NCBI GenBank assembly: GCA_964416175.1
Contig: CAYQDF010000005.1
Span: 1 to 64,000 of the forward strand
Direction of reading: 5' to 3'
Source: CAYQDF01 sp964416175
GTDB taxonomy: Bacteria > Chloroflexota > Anaerolineae > Anaerolineales > UBA4823
Length of the DNA: 64,000 nt
Positions 8,180 to 17,153 of this stretch are shown piece by piece. The position numbers were made by a program, and so were the translations under genes. The first letter of the stretch is position 1; each line of letters begins with the position of its first letter. Below the pieces are notes generated by a model. The model saw only the letters and a list, made by a program, of their open reading frames with translations. It had not been told where the DNA came from and made no database searches.

Positions 8180-9985
8180 ATGAACCAAATAAATCCCTCA
8201 TCGCACCCCGGCATGGGCGCCATCCCCTACGCAGGCGGGACCGCCTTCCGGGTTTGGGCGCCCCACGCGGATAAGGTCTGCGTCGCCGGTTCTTTCAACG
8301 GATGGTCGAATTCGGCGAACCCTCTGGCCCTGGAAGCTCCCGGATATTGGTCAGCCGACGTCCCAGGCGCTGCTCCCGGCGACGAGTACCGGCTCGTGAT
8401 CTTCTTTGAGGAGAGGGAGATCTGGCGCGTCGACCCTTACGCCAGGGCTGTGACGTCCTCGGCTGGAAACGCGATCGTCTACGACCCGGCATTCGATTGG
8501 GGCGCTGATATATTCCAAATGCCTCCCTGGAACGAGCTGGTCATCTACGAGATGCATATCGGCACGTTCAACGACCAGCCCGGGGGCTCACCGGGTAACC
8601 TGGAGGTGGCTATCGATAGATTGCCTCACCTGGCAGACCTCGGCGTCAACGCCATCCAGGTCATGCCCTCCATGGAGTTCGCCGGAGGTTATTCATGGGG
8701 TTACAACCCATCGCTCATCTTCGCCATCGAGCGCGATTACTGCGGACCGGATGCCTTTAATATATTCATCAAGGCCGCCCATGCCCAAGGCCTCGCCGTC
8801 ATCTTTGATGTGGTGTACAACCACCTGGGCCCCAGCGATCTGGATCTGTGGCAGTTCGACGGCTGGAGCGAGAACGGCAAAGGGGGGATTTACTTCTACA
8901 ACGACTGGCGCTCGGAGACTCCCTGGGGGCAAACCCGGCCCGATTACGGCCGCGGTGAAGTCCGCCAGTACCTGCGTGATAATGCGATGCTCTGGCTGGA
9001 AGAGTTCCGCGCCGACGGGCTGCGCTGGGACGCCACAGCCTGGATCCGCAACGTATACGGGAACGACGGCGACCCGGCTCACGACCTGCCCGACGGATGG
9101 AGCCTGATGCAGTGGGTCAACAGCGAGATCGAGAGCCGTTTCCCCTGGAAGATCAAGATCGCCGAGGACCTGCGGGGCAACCCCTGGATCACCATCGATC
9201 CAACCTCGGGCGGCGCGGGCTTCGATTCCCAATGGGATGCCGACTTTGTCCACCCCATCAGAAGAAACCTCATCACCCCCGACGATGGGGCGCGGGATAT
9301 GGAGGCTGTTCGGCGGGCTATCGAGCACCGCTACAGCGCCGACGCCTATGGACGGGTCATCTACACCGAATCGCACGACGAGGTCGCCAACGGCCACGCC
9401 CGGCTGCCGGAGGAGATCTGGCCCGGGAACGCCGCCAGCTGGTATTCCAAGAAACGCTCGACGCTGGGCGCAGCGCTGGTCTTTTCCTCTCCCGGCATCC
9501 CGATGATCTTCCAGGGACAGGAGTTCCTGGAGGACCAGTGGTTCCGCGACCAGGACCCAATCGACTGGTCCAAACGGGACAGGTACGCCGGCATCCTGCA
9601 GCTCTACCGCGACCTGATCCGGCTGAGACGAAACCGGGATGGGGCCACGCGCGGCTTGCGCGGTCAGGGTATACACGTCTATCACGTGAACGATTCCGAT
9701 AAGGTGATTGCCTTCCTTCGGTGGGAGAACGGCGGGCCACGCGACGACGTGATCGTGGTCACCAACTTCGGGAACCGGGGCTACGCCAGTTACACCATCG
9801 GCTTTCCCCGCCCCGGCCTGTGGCGGGTGCGCTTCAACAGCGATTGGGGGGGATACGACCCCGAGTTCGGGGATCACTTCAGCTACGACACGGCCGCGGA
9901 ACCCGGCGAGCGGGACAACATGCCCTGCCACGGCAACGTGGGCATAGGACCTTATTCGGCTATCATCCTGTCGCAAGATGAGTGA
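8180..9985 (+). CDS. GH13 alpha-amylase family enzyme with N-terminal CBM48 (branching enzyme-like)
   Basis: A 601-residue cytoplasmic protein. Residues 15-95 form a CBM48/E-set module (FRVWAPHADKVCVAGSFNGW). The catalytic barrel follows with the GH13 conserved regions: FDVVYNHLG near 210, DGLRWDAT near 280 carrying the nucleophile Asp, AEDLRGNPW near 328 with the likely acid/base Glu, and ESHDEVANG near 398. A C-terminal beta domain closes the protein. The organisation matches glycogen branching enzyme and maltooligosyltrehalose trehalohydrolase relatives; glycogen or trehalose metabolism is inferred. No glgA, glgC or treY neighbour is present. There is no clear Shine-Dalgarno site before the ATG at 8180. 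Confidence 0.85.
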   Translation: MNQINPSSHPGMGAIPYAGGTAFRVWAPHADKVCVAGSFNGWSNSANPLALEAPGYWSADVPGAAPGDEYRLVIFFEEREIWRVDPYARAVTSSAGNAIVYDPAFDWGADIFQMPPWNELVIYEMHIGTFNDQPGGSPGNLEVAIDRLPHLADLGVNAIQVMPSMEFAGGYSWGYNPSLIFAIERDYCGPDAFNIFIKAAHAQGLAVIFDVVYNHLGPSDLDLWQFDGWSENGKGGIYFYNDWRSETPWGQTRPDYGRGEVRQYLRDNAMLWLEEFRADGLRWDATAWIRNVYGNDGDPAHDLPDGWSLMQWVNSEIESRFPWKIKIAEDLRGNPWITIDPTSGGAGFDSQWDADFVHPIRRNLITPDDGARDMEAVRRAIEHRYSADAYGRVIYTESHDEVANGHARLPEEIWPGNAASWYSKKRSTLGAALVFSSPGIPMIFQGQEFLEDQWFRDQDPIDWSKRDRYAGILQLYRDLIRLRRNRDGATRGLRGQGIHVYHVNDSDKVIAFLRWENGGPRDDVIVVTNFGNRGYASYTIGFPRPGLWRVRFNSDWGGYDPEFGDHFSYDTAAEPGERDNMPCHGNVGIGPYSAIILSQDE

Positions 9986-9997
9986 AGGTGAGGCGCG

Positions 9998-10054
9998 CTT
10001 CGACAGGCCTAGCATGCCTGGAGCTTAGCTATGCGTGCGCTTCGACAGGCTCAG
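9998..10054. repeat. two copies of dispersed repeat CTTCGACAGGC(TCAG)
   Basis: CTTCGACAGGC at 9998-10008 and the full CTTCGACAGGCTCAG at 10040-10054, in the same orientation, between the GH13 gene and the YccF gene. The same 15-mer and its complement recur at 16522-16576. Confidence 0.7.
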
Positions 10055-10113
10055 CGCAGGCTCCTCTCTTCTTCCGGCTTCTACCTCCCCGCGACCATTT
10101 CCTTCGCCTTGCG

Positions 10114-10119
10114 TATAAT
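10114..10119 (+). promoter_or_regulatory. -10 element TATAAT for the YccF gene
   Basis: A perfect TATAAT lies 18 bases before the chosen ATG. Transcription starting about 7 bases further on would leave a leader barely longer than the GGAGGT ribosome site at 10125-10130. Confidence 0.5.
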
Positions 10120-10137
10120 AACATGGAGGTAAACTCG

Positions 10138-10572
10138 ATGACTAGCGGGACACAAACCTACACATTCAAACGCTCTGGCAACCCGGGCTGCCTGCTGCAG
10201 ATCCTGTGGTTCGTCTTCATCGGCTGGTGGCTCGGGCTGATCGCGCTGGTGGTCGCCTGGATTCTGAACATCACCATAATCGGCCTGCCGCTTGGGCTGG
10301 CGATCCTGAACAACCTGCCTCTGCTCATCGCCCTGCAGACTCCAACCTCGCAGGTGGTCGTCACGTCCGGCGATCGGACCACCGTGCTCTCGAGTGGCCT
10401 GCCGCAGTACAACTTCTTCCTGAGGGCGCTGTATTTCCTGGTGATCGGCTGGTGGTGGAGCTTCATCTGGCTGCTGGTGGCCTACATCTTCTGCGCCACG
10501 ATCATCCTGTTGCCCCTCGGCCTGCTCATGTATCGCCAGGTGCCGTTCATGACGACGCTGAAGCGGTATTGA
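10138..10572 (+). CDS. YccF-type (DUF307) inner membrane protein
   Basis: A 144-residue protein. It is built of two similar halves, each with a hydrophobic hairpin: LVVAWILNITIIGLPLGLAIL near residues 38-60 and LVAYIFCATIILLPLGLLMY near 115-135. This duplicated pattern is typical of the YccF/DUF307 domain, whose role is poorly known. The frame is open further upstream, but the ATG at 10138 is chosen because GGAGGT sits 8 bases before it. It stands alone between the GH13 enzyme and the cyclase regulator. Confidence 0.8.
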   Translation: MTSGTQTYTFKRSGNPGCLLQILWFVFIGWWLGLIALVVAWILNITIIGLPLGLAILNNLPLLIALQTPTSQVVVTSGDRTTVLSSGLPQYNFFLRALYFLVIGWWWSFIWLLVAYIFCATIILLPLGLLMYRQVPFMTTLKRY

Positions 10573-10645
10573 TCCAGAGGCGACTCAGACATCCTAAGCC
10601 ACCTTTCTACTTCATCGTAAGCCATTCGTCATTCGTCGGCGATCG

Positions 10646-10790
10646 TCAGCCCCGCGTCCCATACAGCCCCACCACCGGGTCCAGCGCCAGCGAGCCCGCC
10701 CCTGTGAACAGCAGGGCCAGCGAGCCAGTCAGCAGGGCAGATTCGAACTCCCAGCCGACGGGTCCTCCCCATCATTACCGCCAGCCTGGG
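10646..10790 (-). pseudogene. remnant resembling the C-terminus of a DoxX-type membrane protein
   Basis: Within the 344-base gap 10573-10916, the minus strand reads WEFESALLTGSLALLFTG, then a short SLALD segment and a stop at 10646. This resembles the last helix and end of DoxX-family proteins. No upstream part, start or other helices are present, so it looks like a decayed fragment. The rest of the gap holds nothing I can name beyond AT-rich sequence at 10870-10910 before the next gene. Confidence 0.35.
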
Positions 10791-10916
10791 TCAGAACGCA
10801 ACTTTCGCGAACCCGTAGACGGCCGCTGCCGTTTCATCCCTTCCTTGCCGTCCCCCGGATTCTGTTCTATACTATCCAATTACCGAACTAAAAAAATCAA
10901 AATTGGACTGATTCCC

Positions 10917-13900
10917 TTGAACTCGCTTACAAATCCCGGATCGGCCAGAACACTGACCTTCTTGTATACAGACATCGAGGGCAGCACGCGGATATGGGAA
11001 CAGCACCCGGAAGCAGCCAGGCAGGTCGTCTCCTGGCAAGATCAAATCCTGCGGGAGGCCATCGATTCTCACGGAGGTAAGGTGTTCCGTACGGTGGGTG
11101 ACGGGCTATGTGCAGTCTTCACCAACGCTTCGAACGCGCTGGCCGCCGCCCTGGACGCGCAAACCGAGATCCAGATGCAGACATGGGAGAAGATCGGCAT
11201 GCTCCGGGTCAGGATGGCGCTCCACACAGGCGAGGTGGAGGCGCGGGGCGATGATTTCTCCGGAAGCAGCCTCAACCGCATGGGGCGTCTGCTCAGCGTG
11301 ACTCACGGCGGGCAGACTCTCCTCTCTCACGCCACTCAGCTCCTGGTGCGCGGTTCTCTGCCTGCTGAAGTCGAACTCATCGATCTGGGTGAGATCCGGC
11401 TGCGAGACCTCTCGTATCCCGAGCACGTATTCCAGCTCTCCCATCCGAAGCTGATCTTCGATTTTCCACCATTGGCTTCGCTGGACCGCCGGCCGAACAA
11501 CCTTCCTACCCAGCCGACGATCCTGATCGGCAGGGAGAAGGAGCTGGCGGACATCCTGGAACGCCTGGAATCCAGGGAGGTACGGCTGCTGACCCTCACC
11601 GGTCCTGGCGGCACGGGTAAGACCAGGCTGGCGCTCCAGGCTTCCGCCGAGCTGATCGACCGGTTTACGGATGGAGTCTTCTTCGTCGACCTTGCCTCGG
11701 CTCGCGATCCAGACGCCGTGGTCGCTGCAATCGCCCGTACCGTGGGACTGCGAGAGACGAACGATCAACCGCTCCTGGACACGTTGAAGGATCATCTGCG
11801 CGAACGGTCGATGCTGCTGCTGCTGGACAACTTCGAGCAGGTTACGGTGGCTGCGCCGCAGGTGGCTGGTCTGCTCCTGGAATGCCCCCATCTGAAGCTG
11901 CTTGTGACCAGCCGTGAAGCCCTGCAAGTGCGCAGCGAGCACATCTATCCGATCCCACCGCTGAAATTACCCGAAGTCCGTCATAAACGGATCGACCTCG
12001 AACAGCTGACCCAATACGAGGCGGTCCGTTTGTTCATCGAGCGCGCCAGGGCGGTCAAACCTGACTTTCAGGTTACGAACGAGAATGCACCTGCGGTGGC
12101 GGAGATCTGCATCCGGCTGGACGGGCTGCCGCTGGCGATCGAGCTTGCCACCGCGCGGATCAACCTGTTTTCCCCACAAGCCTTGCTCGACCGCCTTGAA
12201 AACCGGATGAAGATCCTCCAGGGCGGGGCGCGCGACCTCCCTGCCCGGCAGCAGACTATATGGGACACGATCGACTGGAGCTACGAACTGCTCGAGCGAG
12301 GAGAACAGCGGTTATTTGAGCTGCTCTCGGTCTTCTCGGGCTGCTCTATCGAAGCGGTCGAGGCAATAGTCGGCAGGATCGACGGTTTCGAAGAAGAGAG
12401 GGTAGACGCCCTCGATGGCCTTTCTTCCCTCTTGGGGAAAAGTCTGATCCGGAAGATCGATCAGAATTCCGGCGAACCACGATTTCTGATGCTGGAAACG
12501 ATCCGCGAGTACGCTGGAAATAGATTGCAGCAGAATCCGGAATTTGCCGCTTACGCCCGGCGGGCTCACGCTGCCTATTACGCCGACTTCGCGCAGAGTC
12601 ACTGGGAGTGGATGGCAGGGAGCGGTCGAGAATCAGCGCTCCGGGAGATGGAAGTCGATTTAGAGAATCTGCTTGCGGCATGGCGGTTCTGGATTGGGGA
12701 AAAGGATCTCGAACAGCTCGGAAAGATGATCGACAGCCTGTGGCTGTTCTACGACGCGCATGGGTGGTACCGCGGGACGATCGAGTTGACCACAAGTTTG
12801 TTAGCTGTAGTTGCCTCCCTGCCGCCCTCGCCGGAGCGAACCAGGCAGGAAATCGTCCTGCAAACCAGCCTGGCGCGTGCTTTGCTGGCACTGAAGGGTC
12901 CCACAGAGGAGGTGGAACAGGCTTACCAACGTGCTTTGGGAATCAACCAGCACGAAGGTGAAATCCCCCAGGTTTTCCCCGTCCTGCGCGGCCTGTCCAG
13001 TTATTATCTCTATCGGGCAGAATATCAGCGAAGCGCCCAGATTGGAGAACAGATCCTGGCTCTCGCCGAGCGCCTCGAAGATCCGGTCATCCGGGTGGAA
13101 GGGCACCTGGTCCTGGGAGCCAGCCTTTCATTTACGAACGAGTTAGACCAGGGGATGGAACACCTGGAGAAGGCGATCGCTGAATATGATCCTGACCAAC
13201 GCCGCGCGTCTCCCTTCCGGCTCGGCAACGACCCCGGGGTGGTCGCGCGGACAACTTCCGCCTTATTATTGTGGATGTATGGTTTTCCAGATCGAGCAGT
13301 CAAAAGGTCTGATGAGGCGTTAGCCCTTGCGGAGAGGCTTGGACACCCGATAACCACGTCCTACGCGCTTTTTCACACGGGACTCCTCCGTCTTTGGCGA
13401 GGGGAAGTGGATATCGCCCTCGAGCGGGCGCAGGCTCTCTTGGAGCTCGCCAGCCTGCACGAGTTCCAGATCTGGATCGCCCTTGGGAACTGCTTATATG
13501 GAGCAGGCCAGGCAGCTACAGCTCGGGCAGCGGAGAGCCTGGATCACATCCAGAAGGGCATGGATCTGTATCAGGGATTGCATACCCCGCCTGTCTTCTG
13601 GCCGCTGCTCCTCCATCTCAAAGCAGAGGCGCTAGGACGGGCCGGGGAGCCTCGCGAAGGGCTGGCGGTGCTTGAGGTTGCGATAACCGCGGCCGGCACC
13701 GATCCAGGAAATTCGCTGGCGGCAGAATTCTTCCGTCTCAAAGCAGAACTGCTCCTGGCGCTCTCACCTGAAAACCAGGGTGAAGCGGAGGCTTGGTTGA
13801 TCCAGGGTCTTCATGTCGTTCGAGAATCTGGTGCCAGGATGCTGGAGCTGAGGTCCGCGTTGAGCCTGGCAAAGCTGTGGAGAAGTATAGGAAAATACGA

Positions 13901-14003
13901 TCAAAGCCGAGAATTGCTGCAAGAGGCATATGGGAAAATGACCGAGGGCTTCAATATCCCAAACCTCAGGGAAGCCCGGAGGCTGCTGGAAGAATGGGCA
14001 TGA
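10917..14003 (+). CDS. class III nucleotide cyclase / NB-ARC-type ATPase / TPR regulator
   Basis: About 1028 residues in three parts. Residues 10-170 form a class III cyclase homology domain with metal-binding Asp residues in [14 protein letters not shown] and [13 protein letters not shown], plus an NRMGR transition-state motif. Residues 200-540 form a STAND/NB-ARC ATPase: Walker [10 protein letters not shown] near 229-237, Walker [11 protein letters not shown] near 300, and VTSREAL. The remainder is helical, TPR-like ([27 protein letters not shown]). This architecture is common in Chloroflexota and Actinobacteria and probably couples ligand sensing to signalling; target unknown. The TTG at 10917 is the earliest codon consistent with the domain. 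The frame upstream overlaps the YccF gene and is not protein-like. Confidence 0.8.
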   Translation: MNSLTNPGSARTLTFLYTDIEGSTRIWEQHPEAARQVVSWQDQILREAIDSHGGKVFRTVGDGLCAVFTNASNALAAALDAQTEIQMQTWEKIGMLRVRMALHTGEVEARGDDFSGSSLNRMGRLLSVTHGGQTLLSHATQLLVRGSLPAEVELIDLGEIRLRDLSYPEHVFQLSHPKLIFDFPPLASLDRRPNNLPTQPTILIGREKELADILERLESREVRLLTLTGPGGTGKTRLALQASAELIDRFTDGVFFVDLASARDPDAVVAAIARTVGLRETNDQPLLDTLKDHLRERSMLLLLDNFEQVTVAAPQVAGLLLECPHLKLLVTSREALQVRSEHIYPIPPLKLPEVRHKRIDLEQLTQYEAVRLFIERARAVKPDFQVTNENAPAVAEICIRLDGLPLAIELATARINLFSPQALLDRLENRMKILQGGARDLPARQQTIWDTIDWSYELLERGEQRLFELLSVFSGCSIEAVEAIVGRIDGFEEERVDALDGLSSLLGKSLIRKIDQNSGEPRFLMLETIREYAGNRLQQNPEFAAYARRAHAAYYADFAQSHWEWMAGSGRESALREMEVDLENLLAAWRFWIGEKDLEQLGKMIDSLWLFYDAHGWYRGTIELTTSLLAVVASLPPSPERTRQEIVLQTSLARALLALKGPTEEVEQAYQRALGINQHEGEIPQVFPVLRGLSSYYLYRAEYQRSAQIGEQILALAERLEDPVIRVEGHLVLGASLSFTNELDQGMEHLEKAIAEYDPDQRRASPFRLGNDPGVVARTTSALLLWMYGFPDRAVKRSDEALALAERLGHPITTSYALFHTGLLRLWRGEVDIALERAQALLELASLHEFQIWIALGNCLYGAGQAATARAAESLDHIQKGMDLYQGLHTPPVFWPLLLHLKAEALGRAGEPREGLAVLEVAITAAGTDPGNSLAAEFFRLKAELLLALSPENQGEAEAWLIQGLHVVRESGARMLELRSALSLAKLWRSIGKYDQSRELLQEAYGKMTEGFNIPNLREARRLLEEWA

Positions 14004-14026
14004 GCCTCAACAAACAGGAGTATTCG

Positions 14027-14425
14027 ATGCCAGTCGAAAAGATCCAAAAATCCGAAGAAGAGTGGAAGAAGACGCTCACTCCCGAGCAATATCACGTCAT
14101 GCGGCAGAAAGGGACGGAACGCGCATTCACCGGGCGGTATTACAACACGAAGGAACCGGGCGTCTATCTTTGCGCGGCCTGCGGACAACAGCTGTTCAGA
14201 TCCAACCATAAGTACGATTCCGGCACCGGCTGGCCGAGCTTCTGGCAGCCTCTGGACGAGGCTGCCATTGAGACTGAAACTGACCGCAGCCACGGCATGG
14301 TCCGCGTCGAAGTGCACTGCAGCCGTTGTGGTGCTCACCTTGGCCACGTATTCGAGGATGGACCCCATCCGACCGGCCTGCGCTACTGCATCAACTCGGT
14401 CAGCCTGGATTTCAAACCAGAGTGA
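14027..14425 (+). CDS. msrB: peptide-methionine (R)-S-oxide reductase
   Basis: A 132-residue cytoplasmic enzyme that reduces the R-epimer of methionine sulfoxide in proteins using thioredoxin. Two CxxC pairs (CAACG near residue 45 and CSRCG near 94) bind structural zinc. The catalytic Cys lies in [11 protein letters not shown] near the C-terminus. An ATG at 14000 overlaps the preceding TGA, but AGGAG at 14016-14020 sits 6 bases ahead of the ATG at 14027, and the family fold begins there. It is therefore likely co-transcribed with the cyclase regulator. No fused MsrA is present. Confidence 0.93.
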   Translation: MPVEKIQKSEEEWKKTLTPEQYHVMRQKGTERAFTGRYYNTKEPGVYLCAACGQQLFRSNHKYDSGTGWPSFWQPLDEAAIETETDRSHGMVRVEVHCSRCGAHLGHVFEDGPHPTGLRYCINSVSLDFKPE

Positions 14426-14503
14426 AAGATCGGGCGGGATTCCTGCGATGCGAAAGACCTACTTTTTTCTGCTCACGCAGAATTCATTCGCGTGACCCGG
14501 CTC

Positions 14504-15391
14504 TCAGGGGAACAACCTGGCCAACCCGGAGGGAAAATTACCGACTCGGTTGACCATGCTCTGGAAAATCCCGGGGGCGCCCGTGTCTTCGATGCTCCGG
14601 TCTACCAACGGCTTCAAGAAGAATGGCGCCGGGCTGTTGTCCGGGACCGGCTCGATGGTGATCACAGCCATCTGGCCGATCAGGCTCATCGGTGGATTGA
14701 CGAAATCCTGGCCTGGGAACGGGGGTGTTGGATCCGGTCCGGCGTAGGGACCGCCGCCATCGCTGTCGGCCCCACTTGGCGACAGGAAGGCGCCGGTTGA
14801 GATCGGGCCGTTCGGACCGACCACCCAGCCTTCATATGTCCATCCGGCGGGAAGGACCGGCAGATTCAATCCCGGCCCAGGGCCCGCTGCCGGGTCAATC
14901 CACCAGATGCCGTTCGTGTAAGCCGTGTTTGAATCGGAGGGGACTGCCAGGTTGAATCCGCCGCTGGCCGAGGAGAAGGTGTTCCCCAAAGCCGCCGGGT
15001 GGGCGACTGACAGCTTCGCAGCGAACCGGCGAAAATCACCTCCCAGGAGGTGCACATCGCTCGGCCCAGGATCCGAGTCTGGGTCAGGCTCTATGGTTAG
15101 CACGAAAGCCTGGACCGCACTCGGATCCGCGGCGACCGGGAAACGACGCATGCTGGCCTGACCGGCTGCATCCACCGTGAAACGGCCCGAGCTGGCCGGG
15201 GCACCTCCGACGATCAGCCAGCCCTCGTACACCCAGCCGGGACCCAGGTCCTCGAGACCGTCGAGCGTGAGTACCAATGTGCTTGAGTTTTCCTCGGCGT
15301 TCACCAGCCTTACTCCCCCCAGGGGCGCCAGGATCAGCCCGAGCACGACGAAAACGAGAAGTGAATATCGGAATTGGGATTGCTTGAACAT
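14504..15391 (-). CDS. secreted protein with two RskA-like (anti-sigma-K C-terminal) repeats
   Basis: A 295-residue exported protein with a signal peptide ending near LVNA (residue 31). It contains two related blocks: WVYEGWLIVGGAPASSGRF with FVLTIEPDPDSDPGPSD, and WTYEGWVVGPNGPISTGAF with AVITIEPVPDNSPAP. The same pattern (YQLWLIEGETPQSAGTF, then LGVSIEP) forms the extracytoplasmic domain of the RskA-type anti-sigma factor at 45186-45998. Here the anti-sigma and membrane domains are missing. The ATG at 15391 is chosen over 15430 because AGGAG lies 7 bases ahead of it. Function is unknown; a periplasmic sensor or decoy for the sigma system is speculation. Confidence 0.65.
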   Translation of the reverse strand: MFKQSQFRYSLLVFVVLGLILAPLGGVRLVNAEENSSTLVLTLDGLEDLGPGWVYEGWLIVGGAPASSGRFTVDAAGQASMRRFPVAADPSAVQAFVLTIEPDPDSDPGPSDVHLLGGDFRRFAAKLSVAHPAALGNTFSSASGGFNLAVPSDSNTAYTNGIWWIDPAAGPGPGLNLPVLPAGWTYEGWVVGPNGPISTGAFLSPSGADSDGGGPYAGPDPTPPFPGQDFVNPPMSLIGQMAVITIEPVPDNSPAPFFLKPLVDRSIEDTGAPGIFQSMVNRVGNFPSGLARLFP

Positions 15392-15533
15392 AGTTCGTCT
15401 CCTTCTGAAAATCGGTTTAGACCCCAACATACTAGCAGGCAGGGATTACAAAATGATTACCTTTGTCTTAAGAAATCCTTATATAATTAGATATAAATTA
15501 TCCAGAATTCCCACGCAGCTTGCGGAGGATGCG

Positions 15534-16412
15534 ATGGCAGTTTCCCACTCTAAGAAGGACTCGGTTGAAGCCGGGCTTACCAACGCAGTCCAGGAGAACC
15601 TGTTTGACCTGTTTCGGGCGATGGCCTCCACTCTACCGGAGAGCGAGATCGTCGAAACCGAAAAACTGAGCTGGCATCTCTGCTTTCCAACCAATCCGAT
15701 GTTCAAAGGCGTCTGGAAGGCGCGGCTTTCTCCTGGCGAGGCCGACGCGGCCATCGACGAGACCCTGGCCTGGTTTAAAGAACGGAACACCCCTTTCATG
15801 TTCTGGTGGACAGGCCCGGGGACGAGGCCAGACGACCTGGGAGAACGCCTGCAGGCGCACGGCCTGCTCGACATGGCCGAACAAACGCAAGAGATGGCTT
15901 CCGGGATCGTCTCCACCGCCCGCGGGGCGCCTTGTATGGTGGCTGACTTATCGAAAATGAACGAGGAGGTCCTTACCAAAATCCCTCAGGGCTTTACCAT
16001 TGCTGAGGTGCAGAACGAAGCCGACCTCCACGATTTCAAGCGCGTCTTGATCGAAGGGTATGAGATCCCCGAACCAATGGCCAATGGCTGGGTCCAGGCA
16101 GCATTACGGGTGAAGATTGGAAATACCCCCTGGAAGATGTACCTCGGCCGGCTGGATGGGAAGCCTGTTGCGACGAATATGCTCTTCAACGGTGCAGGTG
16201 TGGCCGGGATCTATGGGGTTGCCACAGTCCCCGGCGCCCGGCGCAAAGGTATCGGGGCAGCGATAAGCCTTGCGCCGTTGATGGACGCGCGGGAGATGGG
16301 CTATCGGCATGCCGTGCTGTTCTCCACCGATATGGCGACAGGCGTTTATGAACGGATTGGGTTCCAAATGACCGAGACGCGCCTAAACCGTTACCTGTGG
16401 CGCAATGGCTGA
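15534..16412 (+). CDS. GNAT-family N-acetyltransferase
   Basis: A 292-residue protein. The C-terminal half has the GNAT acetyl-CoA motif A, IYGVATVPGARRKGIGAA near residues 225-242, and an ending VYERIGFQMTET typical of the fold. The N-terminal half (KLSWHLCFPTNPMFKGVW, PFMFWWTGPGTRP) resembles the degenerate first domain of two-domain GNAT proteins. The acceptor cannot be predicted. Open frame extends upstream over the complementary strand of the RskA-like gene, but GGAGG at 15524-15528 places the start at 15534. The upstream 15440-15500 stretch is unusually AT-rich and may hold its promoter. Confidence 0.8.
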   Translation: MAVSHSKKDSVEAGLTNAVQENLFDLFRAMASTLPESEIVETEKLSWHLCFPTNPMFKGVWKARLSPGEADAAIDETLAWFKERNTPFMFWWTGPGTRPDDLGERLQAHGLLDMAEQTQEMASGIVSTARGAPCMVADLSKMNEEVLTKIPQGFTIAEVQNEADLHDFKRVLIEGYEIPEPMANGWVQAALRVKIGNTPWKMYLGRLDGKPVATNMLFNGAGVAGIYGVATVPGARRKGIGAAISLAPLMDAREMGYRHAVLFSTDMATGVYERIGFQMTETRLNRYLWRNG

Positions 16413-16607
16413 TCGAAGCCCAGAATGGGGAATCCTGGCAGAAGATGCGATTAACTTTATTGTTTCAAACCGAACGTTGAGCCTGTCGCAGGGCCTGCCC
16501 TGAGCGATTCCTAAGCTCGCCCTGAGCCTGTCGAAGGGCCTGCCAGTCTATCCCCCGCTGGCTTCGACAGGCTCAGCCAGCGATGCGAAATCGGGCCTGC
16601 CCTGGGC
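16413..16607. repeat. REP-like cluster with 15-bp perfect inverted repeat
   Basis: The space between the convergent GNAT and zinc-ribbon genes holds three copies of a repeat core: GAGCCTGTCGCAGGG near 16481, CTGAGCCTGTCGAAG at 16522-16536, and the exact complement CTTCGACAGGCTCAG at 16562-16576. The last two can form a 15-bp stem with a 25-base loop and may act as a bidirectional terminator. Confidence 0.7.
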
Positions 16608-17153
16608 TCAGGGCAAAATCCACAACACCGGATCTTCCATTTCCACCCCAGGCTCCAGCCGCTTCAACCTGTCCTTCCGCTCCGCTTCCACCGCCATGAC
16701 CACGAACTGCGCTGCCGCAGGGAGGTCCTTCGGAGAAAGCGTCACCGGCGCGAACTTTGCTAACGCCCCTTCACTCAAAGATGGCGGATTTCTCAAGAAA
16801 CCGATCGCACCAGCGAGCAGCTCTTCCAGGGTCGCGGTGTAGGCCGGGAGCACGAACAGTTTCTCTTGACCCCAGAACTCCTCAACTTCCTGGTCGATCT
16901 TCCCGGAGTTTCCGGAGTAGCTTTCGCGGCGCAGGCTGACCCGGCCGCGCGCCACCCAAAACGGCTTGCCTGACTGGTTGGGACGGATCTCAGCTGAATA
17001 GTGGATTTCGAGCGGTTCCAACCCAACCTTTTCATCCAATACCAGCCCTTGCCCGCATTGCGCACATGCCCAGGCAACCTCTTCCGGTTCGGCTGGCACC
17101 GGCGTTTCGCAGCGCACGCAGCGCAGGGGGATGAGCCTGACCTGGGTGATCAC
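16608..17153 (-). CDS. zinc-ribbon protein, third gene of a zinc-ribbon operon
   Basis: A 181-residue protein with two CxxC pairs near the N-terminus, CVRCETPVP (about residues 12-15) and CAQCGQGLV (about 30-33), forming one zinc ribbon. The rest is soluble, with a conserved-looking segment FWVARGRVSLRRES and EKLFVLPAYTATLEELL. No enzymatic motif is recognised. The GTG start at 17153 overlaps the TGA of the upstream gene (GTGA), indicating translational coupling. Function unknown; it may be the soluble partner of the two membrane zinc-ribbon proteins upstream. Confidence 0.7.
   Translation of the reverse strand: MITQVRLIPLRCVRCETPVPAEPEEVAWACAQCGQGLVLDEKVGLEPLEIHYSAEIRPNQSGKPFWVARGRVSLRRESYSGNSGKIDQEVEEFWGQEKLFVLPAYTATLEELLAGAIGFLRNPPSLSEGALAKFAPVTLSPKDLPAAAQFVVMAVEAERKDRLKRLEPGVEMEDPVLWILP

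Noticed and set aside
8693..10015. 440-codon minus-strand open frame antisense to the GH13 gene
   Set aside because: The composition is Val/Gly/Pro-rich without hydrophobic core or motif, and the plus-strand gene has all GH13 motifs.
10740..10760. tRNA-like GATTCGAACTCCC match
   Set aside because: No acceptor or anticodon stems can be formed around it; on the minus strand it is coding-like DoxX remnant.
10206..10916. N-terminal 237 codons of the long frame containing the cyclase regulator
   Set aside because: This part overlaps the YccF gene out of frame and is not protein-like; the cyclase domain starts only after 10917.
16413..16607. possible CRISPR array from repeated GCCTGTCGAAG units
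   Set aside because: Units are in both orientations, of unequal spacing and without spacers of constant length; no cas genes are present.
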